Counted from the first letter of the stretch, positions 23,980 to 32,240 are shown. The stretch is DNA of 64,000 nt from an uncultured Christensenella sp. (GCA_910585705.1 CAJUER010000002.1:1-64000), one strand, 5' to 3'. Notes: a model not told the origin generated them from the letters alone. Program-made: numbers and translations.

Positions 23980-25158
23980 GTGTATATCGCACTTTACGAC
24001 GAAAACAAAACGCATATTACAAACGTTGACAACGCGACGTACGATTTAACGACCCGCGTTTACGACAACGACTCATTTACCGCCGAGGGCGTTTGCGACG
24101 TCGATATAAACGACGCAAAAATCGCCGTACTATGCGACGACGCGGGCAATTACGAGTACGCGTGTTTTGCGGACGAAATCAAACCCGAATACAACAAACG
24201 GAACGTCAAGGGTTTGGATTTCAAAACGCTATGGGATACCGAAATTTTACTCGACTATACGCCCGACGGCAGTTTTGACGGGCGGTTGTCGAAAATCTTT
24301 GACAAGGTGGCGGCGTTGGTATTTGATCGCACGGACGCGGCAATCCGTAAAATCCCCGTCGAAGTGATTATCCCGACCGACAACACCGATACAACCGAAA
24401 CGTACGGCAGTTACGCGGGAACGTATCAAATCGTCAACGCGTACAAGTTTTTGAAATGTTACCTCAAATATTACGAGTACAACATATCGACGCGGTACGA
24501 CGTGGCGGCGGGTAAAATCGTTTTTACGTTCGTCAAGTGCAACGACGCCGTGGCAATCAATTTAAGCGACTTTATACACGAGTTGACTACAACTTCGACG
24601 GCGACAAATAAAGCGGTTGCAACCGTCAAATACAACGTCGAAACGCCCGAAACGGACGCGGACGGAAATATCATTTACACCGACACGCAAAAGACGGACG
24701 ACGACGGAAACCCCGTTTGCAACGACGACGGATCGCCCGCATACATACCGAAATACAAGCCTCGCCCGCCCACCCTTGCGACCGTCTATTATTACCGCGA
24801 CAAAGATAATAATATCGTGCAGTCGGACGCGGCGGGCAATATCGCGGGGCGATTGTATCCCGTAAAGGCAAAAATATTCGAGTCGGAGTATTTAGCCGAC
24901 GCGCAATTTTCCGCCGTAAACGAACTCGCAAACGCTCGATACGTTGACAATATTATCATTGACAACAATATCACGATTGACCCGCTCGATTTCGCGGCAT
25001 ACCGCCTTTATACGAAAGTCGCCCTCTATTACGACGGCAAGTTATACAAGACGTTACCCATTAGCGAAAAAATAACAACGCTCGATCGCGGCGGCAAAAA
25101 TACAAAAATAAAACTCGGTTTCAAAAAAATTCTTTTGACCGAAATAATCAAAGGTTAG
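23980..25158 (+). CDS. Tail hub / Gp37-like tail protein
   Basis: 392 aa, GTG start at 23980 behind AAGGAGG. MYIALYDENKTHITNVDNAT, FDGRLSKIFDKVAALVF and NYVDNIIIDNNITIDPLDF-like segments match siphovirus ReqiPepy6 Gp37-like tail proteins. It follows the distal tail gene, so it is probably the baseplate hub. I see no peptidase or lysozyme motif. Confidence 0.65.
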   Translation: MYIALYDENKTHITNVDNATYDLTTRVYDNDSFTAEGVCDVDINDAKIAVLCDDAGNYEYACFADEIKPEYNKRNVKGLDFKTLWDTEILLDYTPDGSFDGRLSKIFDKVAALVFDRTDAAIRKIPVEVIIPTDNTDTTETYGSYAGTYQIVNAYKFLKCYLKYYEYNISTRYDVAAGKIVFTFVKCNDAVAINLSDFIHELTTTSTATNKAVATVKYNVETPETDADGNIIYTDTQKTDDDGNPVCNDDGSPAYIPKYKPRPPTLATVYYYRDKDNNIVQSDAAGNIAGRLYPVKAKIFESEYLADAQFSAVNELANARYVDNIIIDNNITIDPLDFAAYRLYTKVALYYDGKLYKTLPISEKITTLDRGGKNTKIKLGFKKILLTEIIKG

Positions 25159-25168
25159 GAGGCAATTT

Positions 25169-26266
25169 ATGATAAAACCCGTAACGTTTCAAGGGCAATT
25201 CAATTTCAACGCGAATTTATACGCATTAGAGATAAAATCGCGTTTTATCGACCAAAACAACGCACACGGTTATTATACGGGTTACGGCGACGAACTCGCC
25301 GCAACAATCGTCGGCGGCAACAAAATTCAAATCGGCACGGGTGCGTTTGTGGTATGCGGGCGCATGTCGGAGGTTACGGCGGCGGAAATCGTACAACCGC
25401 AAATCTTTGACGGTTTCAAAGGTTACGTCCTCGCCCGTATTGAAACTTTCCACCCCGCCGACGAGGGCAACACGTCAATTATTGCAAAGGTGCAAACGTC
25501 GTGGGAGGCATTAAACCGCGAACTCGAACAAAACGACGTTTACGCGTCCACCGCCGACAATGTCAACACGGCGTACGAACTCCCGATTTATTCGTTTGAA
25601 ATAAACGGTACGCAAATTACAAACCTCGTCAAACTTATAAAACCCGTATGTGATTACGCGACGATTAAAACGATCGTCGATAACGCCCTCGCGACGGCAC
25701 AATCGGCGGTATCCACCGCAAACGGCGCGGTATCCACCGCAAACGCGGCAAATGCGAAATCCGACAACGCCGTATCGACGGCGAACACCGCAAACGGAAA
25801 ATCGGACGCGGCGGTCGCAACGGCAAATCAAGCCGCAACGGACGCGGCGGAGGCTCTTTCCACCGCAAACGGATTAAACGCGCAAATCGTATCCGCAAAT
25901 CAAACGGCGGCGGGTGCAGTATCAACGGCGAACACGGCAAAAGCGGCGGCGGATAAAGCAACCGCGGACGTTGCCGACCTCGCCGAACAAATCGCCGAGG
26001 GGCAAGGTACGTCCGTTACGTTGAACGGCGTACCGCAAGCAACTTTCCCCGCCGACGATTTAATGCACGACGGCGACAAGGCGGCGGACGCCGACCATGC
26101 GGACGTTGCCGACACCGCCGACGAGGCGGATACGGCGCAAATGACGACGTATGCTTTTATGTCGCAAGAGGCGGAAAAAGCCGTCGGATATACCCGCGGC
26201 GGCGAAATAGACAAAACTTTCAAAAAAATATTTGCGGAATTATCCGCACTCAAAGGAGGCAATTAA
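25169..26266 (+). CDS. Baseplate/tail-tip protein with coiled-coil repeats
   Basis: 365 aa. Beta-rich head (residues 1-160), then about 95 residues of near-heptad repeats (AVSTANGAVSTANAANAKSD style) that should form a trimeric coiled coil, then an Asp/Ala-rich stretch and a short C-terminal helix. It resembles upper baseplate proteins that carry receptor-binding proteins. It lies directly upstream of the retroelement-varied protein and may be its anchor. Confidence 0.65.
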   Translation: MIKPVTFQGQFNFNANLYALEIKSRFIDQNNAHGYYTGYGDELAATIVGGNKIQIGTGAFVVCGRMSEVTAAEIVQPQIFDGFKGYVLARIETFHPADEGNTSIIAKVQTSWEALNRELEQNDVYASTADNVNTAYELPIYSFEINGTQITNLVKLIKPVCDYATIKTIVDNALATAQSAVSTANGAVSTANAANAKSDNAVSTANTANGKSDAAVATANQAATDAAEALSTANGLNAQIVSANQTAAGAVSTANTAKAAADKATADVADLAEQIAEGQGTSVTLNGVPQATFPADDLMHDGDKAADADHADVADTADEADTAQMTTYAFMSQEAEKAVGYTRGGEIDKTFKKIFAELSALKGGN

Positions 26267-26267
26267 A

Positions 26268-27323
26268 ATGTTGCAATTTGAAAAAGCGAAAATTTACGGC
26301 GTCGATAAAGTCGGATCGTCCTCCCCCTCCGCCCTCGTTCGGACGGACGCGGCGGTCGGATTAAACGTAACGGTCGGCGCAAGTGAAATCACGAGCGATT
26401 TTGACCGTTGTTATCCGTGGTCGGATATGCAAGAGGTAACGGACGAACACGGCAACGTGTTTATTAAAATTCCGAAGTTTTACGCGAAGATCACGAAGAA
26501 CACGGACGGCACTTTCAAACACCAAATTTCGGGCGTTCGGTACGAGGGTTTTTCGACGTTGTTTATCGACGGTGCGGGCAATGAACTTGATTATATCCTC
26601 GTGGGTAAATATGAGGGTAGCGGCACGGCGTCGCGCATTTACTCGAAATCGGGCGCAACCGTCCTCGTCAATATCACGCTCGGAAATTTCCGTACGGGTT
26701 GCAAGGCAAACGGCGCGGGGTATCAACAGTACGATTTTTTGATCGACTTGATTATCAAAGAATTGTGGCTCATTGAAATGAAAACGACGGACTCGCAATC
26801 CGTCATGAAAGGATTTACCGCGTCGAGCAATTCGGCGGCAATCACAACGGGGCATACCGACACCGTGAAAACCCCGTCGGGATCAGAGGTCAGCAATACC
26901 GACGGTCAACATGCTTGTAAATATCGCGGTATCGAGAATTTGTGGGGCAACGTGTATAAATGGTGCGACGGCATATCGTTTTCGTCCGAAAAGGTTTACG
27001 TTTGTTACGACCCGACGCAATACGCCGACGGTAAAACAACGTCGCCGTACGTTTATCAAGGAAACCGCACAACGTCGAGCGGCAATATAACCAAAATCGA
27101 GCCTCTCGGTCGCCACCCGCTTATACAGTACGCAACCGCGGGGAGCGGCTACACGTTTACGACGTACTATTGCGACCCCTCGTATTCGGGGGGATCGGCT
27201 TTGTTCGTCGGCGGGGCTTGGAACGGCGACGCGTACGCGGGTTTGTGGTATTGGTACGGGGGCAATTCGCCGTCGAACGCGTACCCGTACCTCGGCGGTC
27301 GTCTTTGTTACAAACCTCTTTGA
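26268..27323 (+). CDS. DGR variable protein (C-type-lectin/FGE-like tip protein)
   Basis: 351 aa, ATG at 26268 behind GGAGG. The C-terminal two thirds resemble the formylglycine-generating-enzyme/C-type-lectin fold used by retroelement-diversified proteins (YILVGKYEGSG, GIENLWGNVYKWCDG). The last 42 residues contain the variable region. Compared with the template, residues 313, 317, 320, 323, 328, 330, 332, 339 and 341 (now F, A, G, Y, Y, Y, G, Y, Y) replace Asn codons; residue 346 is also changed. N319, N333 and N337 are unchanged. It is probably the receptor-binding tip of the tail. Confidence 0.92.
   Translation: MLQFEKAKIYGVDKVGSSSPSALVRTDAAVGLNVTVGASEITSDFDRCYPWSDMQEVTDEHGNVFIKIPKFYAKITKNTDGTFKHQISGVRYEGFSTLFIDGAGNELDYILVGKYEGSGTASRIYSKSGATVLVNITLGNFRTGCKANGAGYQQYDFLIDLIIKELWLIEMKTTDSQSVMKGFTASSNSAAITTGHTDTVKTPSGSEVSNTDGQHACKYRGIENLWGNVYKWCDGISFSSEKVYVCYDPTQYADGKTTSPYVYQGNRTTSSGNITKIEPLGRHPLIQYATAGSGYTFTTYYCDPSYSGGSALFVGGAWNGDAYAGLWYWYGGNSPSNAYPYLGGRLCYKPL
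27196..27305. repeat. DGR variable repeat (VR)
   Basis: 110 bases aligned without gaps to 27422-27531. 15 positions differ, and every one is an adenine in the template; all 83 non-adenine positions are identical. Similarity decays just downstream (27306-27312), the likely initiation-of-homology region. Confidence 0.97.
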
Positions 27324-27328
27324 GGGGG

Positions 27329-27357
27329 TTTACGGGGGAAACTTCCCCCGTTATAAT
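27329..27357 (+). promoter_or_regulatory. Possible promoter of TR RNA / RT
   Basis: TATAAT (27352-27357) with TTTACG (27329-27334) 17 bases upstream. It would start RNA near 27364, upstream of the template repeat and the reverse transcriptase gene. The GC-rich hairpin occupies the spacer, so promoter use may be affected by it. Confidence 0.4.
27332..27351. repeat. GC-rich hairpin downstream of VR
   Basis: ACGGGGGA (27332-27339) pairs with TCCCCCGT (27344-27351) around a four-base loop, starting nine bases after the stop codon of the variable protein. Known retroelements of this type carry a stem of about 8 bp here that helps target recognition. It could also terminate transcription of the tail operon. 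Confidence 0.75.
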
Positions 27358-27421
27358 GCGCGCATAGCGTAACGAGCAAAATTTAATAATCAATCGAGGG
27401 GTATGCAATCCGAAACGGTCG

Positions 27422-27531
27422 AGGCTTTGAACGTCGGCGGGAATTGGAACAACGACGCGAACGCGGGTTTGTGGAATTGGAACGGGAACAATTCGCCGTC
27501 GAACGCGAACCCGAACCTCGGCGGTCGTATT
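27422..27531. repeat. DGR template repeat (TR)
   Basis: Donor copy of the variable region. If read in the target frame it is loaded with AAC/AAT Asn codons (12 of them), the best starting codon for adenine mutagenesis because it can reach many amino acids without stops. It lies in a non-coding stretch between the variable protein and the reverse transcriptase; the bases 27541-27669 are probably the spacer RNA needed for priming. Confidence 0.95.
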
Positions 27532-27669
27532 GGTTGCATAGTAAGTCTTTTAAGGGATTGCATATCGCCGCGACCACTCGGTCAAAAATTGCCGATAAAG
27601 AGTGCGGTTTAGTAGGGCGCAAGCATTGAAACACCGTAAGGCGCAACAAAGACTCTTTGAAAGGAAACA

Positions 27670-28716
27670 ATGAAACGTATCGGATATTTATACGAAAAAA
27701 TTATTTCGATTGATAATTTAATTTTGGCGGTACACAACGCGACGAAAAACAAGAAACACCGACGCGGGATCGTCAAAGACGCCCACGACAACCCCGAAGA
27801 ATACGCGCGCCGCGTACAACGGATACTCGAACGCGGGATCACGTTTTCCCCGCCCCGTATGAAACAGCGGCGAGAACACAACAAAATACGCAATATCAAA
27901 GTACCCCGATTTTTCCCCGATCAAATCGTGCATTGGGCGTTAATGCAAGTCATAAACCCGATAATCAACCGCGGCATGTATCGGTATTGTTGCGGGTCGG
28001 TCGAGGGGCGAGGAACAAAAGCGGCGCGGAAAGCGATTGACAAATTTATCAAAAACGATCCGCGTATCAAGTACGTTTACAAAGCGGATATACACCATTT
28101 TTTCGAGTCGGTCGATATTGAGTTATTAAAACAAAAATTCCGCCGCGTCATAAAAGACGCAAAGGTTTTGAAACTCATTGACGATATACTCGATAACGGC
28201 GGGTCGGGATTGCCGATTGGTTATTATACGTCGCAAGGTTTTTCAAATTTTTACTTGCAAACGTTCGACCACACCGTCAAAGAAAAATTGCATATCAAAC
28301 ATTATGTGCGGTACGCGGACGATATAGTTTTCCTCGACCGCAACAAAAGAAAATTGCACAAAGCGCACGTCGCCATCGGACGCGTGTTGCGGCGCGGCAA
28401 TTTACGAATTAAAGACGATTGGCAAATATGGCGGTACGGATCGCGCCCGATTGATTTTGTCGGGTATCGGTTTTATAAAGGGTTTACCCTACTCCGCAAA
28501 CACATATTTTACAGTTTGACGCGCGCCGTTCGGAAAATACAACGTTTTGGATTGCGGTTGCGTCAATGCGTCCGTTTTATTTCGTATATCGCCCGCGCAA
28601 AAGTTATCAATTTTAAGAAATATTATACCGAGCGCATAAAACCGATTGTATCGAAAGGACGCGCCCAAAAAATCGTATCACTACACGCCCGCACGATTGC
28701 CGCCGCGGTGTGTTGA
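27670..28716 (+). CDS. DGR reverse transcriptase
   Basis: 348 aa. Shows the palm motifs: KADIHHFFESVDI (motif A), GLPIGYYTSQGFSNFYL with the GxxxSQ signature of this RT class, and catalytic VRYADDIVFL. The thumb region is basic. It copies the TR RNA into adenine-mutated cDNA. No accessory Avd-type gene is visible next to it. ATG at 27670 with GAAAGG upstream. Confidence 0.95.
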   Translation: MKRIGYLYEKIISIDNLILAVHNATKNKKHRRGIVKDAHDNPEEYARRVQRILERGITFSPPRMKQRREHNKIRNIKVPRFFPDQIVHWALMQVINPIINRGMYRYCCGSVEGRGTKAARKAIDKFIKNDPRIKYVYKADIHHFFESVDIELLKQKFRRVIKDAKVLKLIDDILDNGGSGLPIGYYTSQGFSNFYLQTFDHTVKEKLHIKHYVRYADDIVFLDRNKRKLHKAHVAIGRVLRRGNLRIKDDWQIWRYGSRPIDFVGYRFYKGFTLLRKHIFYSLTRAVRKIQRFGLRLRQCVRFISYIARAKVINFKKYYTERIKPIVSKGRAQKIVSLHARTIAAAVC

Positions 28717-28744
28717 TAAAAAAAATATTCGGAGGTAAAATTCT

Positions 28745-28969
28745 ATGGCAAACAAAAAAAAGGTTTTCAGCAAAGCGGAGTGGTTAAAATCCGCAAACGC
28801 CGACCTCGCCGCGGGTGTGTTGACGGAACGCGAAATCGCCGACGCATGCGCGATTTGGGTTGACGCCCTCGACGGCAAGACGGCGGACGAAATCGCCGCG
28901 GGTGGCGGCATGACGCTCCGCGACGATTGGTTTATCGAAGTTGGCGACGACGGAGGAGGCGACGCATGA
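28745..28969 (+). CDS. Hypothetical small phage protein
   Basis: 74 aa with RBS GGAGG. A basic start (ANKKKVFSKAEWLKSA), a helical middle (LTEREIADACAIWVDALDG) and a Gly/Asp-rich tail. It follows the RT by 28 bases and overlaps the next gene. It is too short and too unlike the known Avd proteins to be called an RT partner. Confidence 0.5.
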   Translation: MANKKKVFSKAEWLKSANADLAAGVLTEREIADACAIWVDALDGKTADEIAAGGGMTLRDDWFIEVGDDGGGDA

Positions 28970-29277
28970 CAAGTGTTGAAATTATCGCCCTCGTGATTAG
29001 CATTATCGGCGCGGTATCGGCGATATGTGCGATCGTTGCGTTTTTTATCAATCGCGGCAAGGATAAATACGAACGCGGCGACGCCGACGGCAGTATGCGC
29101 GGCGATATAAAGTACATGCGAAACAGCGTTGACGATATGCGCCTCGACGTTAAAGAGGTTGCCCGCAAACAAGACGCCCTCGGCGAACGTTTAATCCGCG
29201 TCGAGGAAAGCACGAAATCGGCGCACAAACGAATTGACACGATCGAAAAAGAAATACACCGCAAGGAGGATAATTAA
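28966..29277 (+). CDS. XhlA-like membrane/coiled-coil protein
   Basis: 103 aa. One N-terminal transmembrane helix (IIALVISIIGAVSAICAIVAFF), then a coiled coil (MRLDVKEVARKQDALGERLI). This layout is that of XhlA-like proteins found next to holins in Gram-positive phages. Role in lysis is inferred from layout and position. Confidence 0.6.
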   Translation: MTSVEIIALVISIIGAVSAICAIVAFFINRGKDKYERGDADGSMRGDIKYMRNSVDDMRLDVKEVARKQDALGERLIRVEESTKSAHKRIDTIEKEIHRKEDN

Positions 29278-29280
29278 AAA

Positions 29281-29736
29281 ATGGAAACTTTGCTCGAATT
29301 TTTCAAAAATTACGGCTTGCCGATAACGATAATCGCCGTTGTCGGGATCGTGATACTCGGCATATTAAAGTATTGCAATCTATTTAAGAAAATCGCCGAA
29401 AACAAACGGCATTACATATATTTTGCAATATCGGTCGGGTTGTCGGTGCTTGCAACGATTATTTATTTACTTATCGTCAAGCAGTTTACGGCGGGATATG
29501 TCGTCGCGATTGCCCTTGCGATTTACGCACTAAATCAAACGTTTTACAACATTTTCAAAATCACGCCGATAAATGAACTCGGTCGAAAATTGCTCGACTT
29601 TATCGTTTCGATTTTTAAGCGCAAAAACGGCACGAAAACGCCCGAAAACACCGCGCCCGACAAACAACCCGACGACGGCACGATCCACGCGGACAGCGCG
29701 CAAACACCGCCCGAAACGGACGCGAAAAACAAATAA
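29281..29736 (+). CDS. Holin-like membrane protein
   Basis: 151 aa with three hydrophobic helices in the first 100 residues (ITIIAVVGIVILGIL, YIYFAISVGLSVLATIIYLL, AGYVVAIALAIYALN) and a hydrophilic, disordered C-terminus (Pro, Asp, Thr). It sits at the end of the late operon where holins occur. No endolysin follows. Confidence 0.55.
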   Translation: METLLEFFKNYGLPITIIAVVGIVILGILKYCNLFKKIAENKRHYIYFAISVGLSVLATIIYLLIVKQFTAGYVVAIALAIYALNQTFYNIFKITPINELGRKLLDFIVSIFKRKNGTKTPENTAPDKQPDDGTIHADSAQTPPETDAKNK

Positions 29737-29749
29737 CGGAGGTTGTATC

Positions 29750-30244
29750 GTGGAAGTTATAATCGTATGCGGTGCGCCCGCAAGCGGCAAAACAACATAC
29801 GTAAAAAACAATATGACAATCGGCGACCTCGTTATCGACCTCGACGCGATACGTTGCGCGATCGGATTTGTTGAGGGCAAAACACCCGTTAACAATTTGT
29901 TGCCCGTGGTAAAATCAATCCGAAATCATTTATACGAATTGATAAAAACGGGCAAAATCGACGCGCCGCGTTGTTGGGTTATTGCGGGATTGCCGAAACA
30001 ATCCGACCGCGTAAACCTCGCCGCCGAACTTCACGCAAAAATTGTTTACATGGACGTTACGGAGGAAGAATGTATCGAACGCGCCGCAAATGACGAAAAC
30101 CGCGCCGATAAAATGTTGCAAGCCGAGATCATTACAAACTACTTTTCGACCATGTACGAAGATTGCGGAAGAAAACCACAACAAAAACGCGGCGTCGCCG
30201 CCGCGCGAAATATCGCAACATTATTCAAAAATATAGAAGATTAA
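29750..30244 (+). CDS. P-loop nucleotide/polynucleotide kinase-like protein
   Basis: 164 aa, GTG start at 29750 after GGAGGT. Walker A CGAPASGKTTYVKN, the second acidic motif VIDLDAIRCAI and VYMDVTEEECIERAA match small AAA_33-type kinases. It resembles the kinase half of the HNH fusion at 11459 and may be a paralogue. Substrate unknown. Last gene of the late operon. Confidence 0.7.
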   Translation: MEVIIVCGAPASGKTTYVKNNMTIGDLVIDLDAIRCAIGFVEGKTPVNNLLPVVKSIRNHLYELIKTGKIDAPRCWVIAGLPKQSDRVNLAAELHAKIVYMDVTEEECIERAANDENRADKMLQAEIITNYFSTMYEDCGRKPQQKRGVAAARNIATLFKNIED

Positions 30245-30271
30245 AAGCGGGGCGATTGCCCCGCTTTTTTA
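30245..30271. terminator. Bidirectional terminator between late operon and immunity genes
   Basis: AAGCGGGGC and GCCCCGCTT (30245-30266) form a 9-bp stem around GATT, followed by a T run on the plus strand and preceded by TTAAAA-type sequence for the minus strand. It separates two converging operons. Confidence 0.85.
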
Positions 30272-31231
30272 CTCCGCTCGTTTGGTTAAAATCATTATAT
30301 CGACACCGAAATTTTTACCCACACCCCCGCCGTAAATCGAAGTTATTACGCCGTCGAACGCGCAACCGTCTTTATATTTTTTGAGTATTTTTTCGGCAAC
30401 GTCGCTCGGAACGACGCCGATACAACCGTTTAACGCATTATTATAAACCGCAATCGTATTCGGGTATTCCGCCGTCGGTGCATGCTTTACGGTAAGCATA
30501 TCCCCCACCACGGACGCGGCGATTATGGATTGTCGATTGTCGAACGTAACGCCGTTGATTTTGGTTTGTATCGGCAATTTTTTATCGGGAATAAAAGGCA
30601 TATCAATTTCGACGCGTATATCGTGTTTTCCGTCGATAATGTCGCAAGACGCAATACGGCAATTATAATCCGCCTTGCCGTAAACGGCGCGCAACTGTTT
30701 ACAATACGGAAATAACCCGATTTTTATTTCGCCGATATAACAATTTGCGTCAATGATCGGATTTCCGTTGCTTGAACGCATTATCGCGTCGCTTTCAAAT
30801 TTGATAATGCAAGGATCGCCCGCGTTTATCGGAACTCCCGCGACGCGATTTTCAAATACCGAAAGTTTTACAATATTTTTATATGTCGGCAACGGCGCGG
30901 GCATACGGGCGGCGGCTTGACGGGCGTTATTTGCCTCGGGTGCAGTATTTACCGACGGGCGTTGCGTTGCCGTTTCCGACGGCGTACGGGCGGCGGATTT
31001 TGCGTCGCGCTCCGCTTTCGTTTCGTGGCGGCGGGCAATTACCGCAAACACCGTAAAGACGACACCGACGGCAAGCAATAAAAGCACGACGACGGCTTGC
31101 CACGCTTGCATATTTTCGCCGTTTTCCCCGATTGATCCGCTTATCACGCCCGCAAAGATTACGAGCGGCAACCACGCCACAACCGCGATAATGATACGGA
31201 TTGACCGTTTAAGATTGTAAAACCATTTCAT
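30269..31231 (-). CDS. Membrane-anchored HIRAN-like protein
   Basis: 320 aa. Two N-terminal transmembrane helices (residues about 12-32 and 43-63), a Thr/Ala/Pro-rich linker, then a cytosolic part. Near the C-terminus NGVTFDNRQSII, PNTIAVYN and GCIGVVPSDVAEKILKKY match the HIRAN domain pattern. HIRAN domains bind DNA ends or stalled forks. It is directly downstream of the repressor and probably expressed in the lysogen, suggesting a defence or exclusion role; this is inference. Confidence 0.6.
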   Translation of the reverse strand: MKWFYNLKRSIRIIIAVVAWLPLVIFAGVISGSIGENGENMQAWQAVVVLLLLAVGVVFTVFAVIARRHETKAERDAKSAARTPSETATQRPSVNTAPEANNARQAAARMPAPLPTYKNIVKLSVFENRVAGVPINAGDPCIIKFESDAIMRSSNGNPIIDANCYIGEIKIGLFPYCKQLRAVYGKADYNCRIASCDIIDGKHDIRVEIDMPFIPDKKLPIQTKINGVTFDNRQSIIAASVVGDMLTVKHAPTAEYPNTIAVYNNALNGCIGVVPSDVAEKILKKYKDGCAFDGVITSIYGGGVGKNFGVDIMILTKRAE

Positions 31232-31233
31232 GA

Positions 31234-31647
31234 TTAAAAGCCTCCTCCGCTTTTGATTTCTTTTTCGATTTGATACGCAAAATGTAAAACCTCGGTTTTT
31301 TCCCGAATACCAAAACCCGATACCACTTTCAACAATTCAATATCGAGCGCGGATAAATCGTCGCACATGTCGCCCGCGATTGCGGTATTATGCGAGTTAT
31401 TGTTTCCGATAATTTGTTGTAACGGCGCGGTGGCGGGTGCGCCGCGCGGCTCGTTGCCCGTTATAAGATAATCGAGCGACACGCCGAAATATTCCGCAAG
31501 TTTAGGATAATACGACGCCGATATGTCATGTTTACCCTTTCGCCACTCCGAAACCGTCGTCGCCCGTACGCCCAAAAATCGGGCAATATCGCTTTGACGT
31601 TTCTTTTGTTGTTTGGCAAGATCGAATATGCGCTCCGCAATCGTCAT
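31234..31647 (-). CDS. XRE-family phage repressor
   Basis: 137 aa. Helix-turn-helix in residues 1-60 (ERIFDLAKQQKKRQSDIARF, VRATTVSEWRKGKHDIS), a short linker and a C-terminal helical region (LSALDIELLKVVSGFGIREK). No LexA-like peptidase part, so inactivation would need another factor. The start at 31647 is chosen for the AAGGAGG ten bases upstream; longer frames extend into the promoter region. Two genes form a leftward lysogeny operon with the HIRAN-like protein. Confidence 0.85.
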   Translation of the reverse strand: MTIAERIFDLAKQQKKRQSDIARFLGVRATTVSEWRKGKHDISASYYPKLAEYFGVSLDYLITGNEPRGAPATAPLQQIIGNNNSHNTAIAGDMCDDLSALDIELLKVVSGFGIREKTEVLHFAYQIEKEIKSGGGF

Positions 31648-31699
31648 AAATAAAAAATCCTCCTTGAAACGATTTTTTCGGAAACCGCAACAAGAAAGA

Positions 31700-31728
31700 T
31701 TGACATTATCGACGCGTCGGTATATAAT
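31700..31728 (+). promoter_or_regulatory. Consensus rightward promoter facing the repressor promoter
   Basis: TTGACA (31700-31705), 17-base spacer, TATAAT (31723-31728): a perfect match. It points toward the repressor promoter, so its RNA is antisense to the repressor leader. No protein gene starts within reach before the terminator at 31904. Confidence 0.8.
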
Positions 31729-31734
31729 AGACGT

Positions 31735-31932
31735 ACGGGTATCGAAGTACCGAGATAAAACGGGGTCGGTATCCATTAGCCGCGTGATATTGGCAAATTC
31801 CTTGCCGTGGTATAGTGATTGTCGCAAATCTATTATACTAAACGATCGGGAAAAAGTCAACGAGCGCGGCTATAAATTTATGTCGAACTTATCGGCATGA
31901 CGAAAAACGCCCCCACCGCGGGAGCGTTTTTT
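31735..31932 (+). ncRNA. Candidate antisense RNA over repressor leader
   Basis: Predicted from the promoter at 31700 to a terminator (ACGC and CCC paired with GGG and GCGT around 31906-31928, then TTTTTT). About 200 bases, covering the repressor leader and promoter in antisense. It can form local hairpins, for example GGTATCGAAGTACC and GGCAAATTCCTTGCC. The only reading frame is six codons (ATG near 31880). Likely a control RNA of lysogeny; not proven. Confidence 0.55.
31832..31860 (-). promoter_or_regulatory. Repressor promoter
   Basis: On the minus strand TTGACT (31860-31855), 17 bases, TATAAT (31837-31832). RNA would start near 31825, giving a leader of about 180 bases before the repressor ATG at 31647, all of it opposite the candidate antisense RNA. 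Confidence 0.75.
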
Positions 31933-31978
31933 GTTGCAAAAAAAGTTAAAATTTTTTCGGAAAATCGCGTAAAAAGTG

Positions 31979-32007
31979 TTGACATATCATAGTAACTATG
32001 ATATAAT
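31979..32007 (+). promoter_or_regulatory. Early rightward promoter with palindromic operator
   Basis: TTGACA (31979-31984) and TATAAT (32002-32007), 17 apart. The spacer holds a perfect 19-base palindrome TATCATAGT-A-ACTATGATA (31985-32003), an ideal repressor operator that would block this promoter. It drives the small genes at 32064-32902. Confidence 0.85.
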
Positions 32008-32063
32008 ATAAGTACAAGGTTGAGGGAAACGGAAACCTTGAAAATCAAAAGGAGGTGCGCAAT

Positions 32064-32195
32064 ATGGATAACATAACAAAAGCCTTGCAAGACTTGGCAA
32101 ACGCGATCGAAAATCAAACAGCCGTCCAAAGCGTAAAGATTACGATAACGTTAAAAGCACAAGCAAGCAAGGCAACCAAACCCGACGATAAATAA
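32064..32195 (+). CDS. Small early phage protein
   Basis: 43 aa, ATG at 32064 behind AGGAGGTG. Amphipathic start (ITKALQDLANAIENQ), then a beta-like stretch (SVKITITLKAQ). First gene after the operator-controlled promoter, the place of cro or cII in lambda-like phages, but it has no HTH. Function unknown. Confidence 0.5.
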   Translation: MDNITKALQDLANAIENQTAVQSVKITITLKAQASKATKPDDK

Positions 32196-32240
32196 TCGTC
32201 GATAGGCAGAGCGGGCGGGAAACCGCCCCTCGTAAGTCCT

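Noticed and set aside
27403..27612. 69-codon frame reading through the template repeat
   Set aside because: It looks protein-like only because the TR mirrors the coding VR. No RBS; the TR is a non-coding donor.
28745..28969. DGR accessory protein (Avd)
   Set aside because: It is 74 aa with a Gly/Asp tail; known Avd proteins are about 110-130 aa, basic and four-helical.
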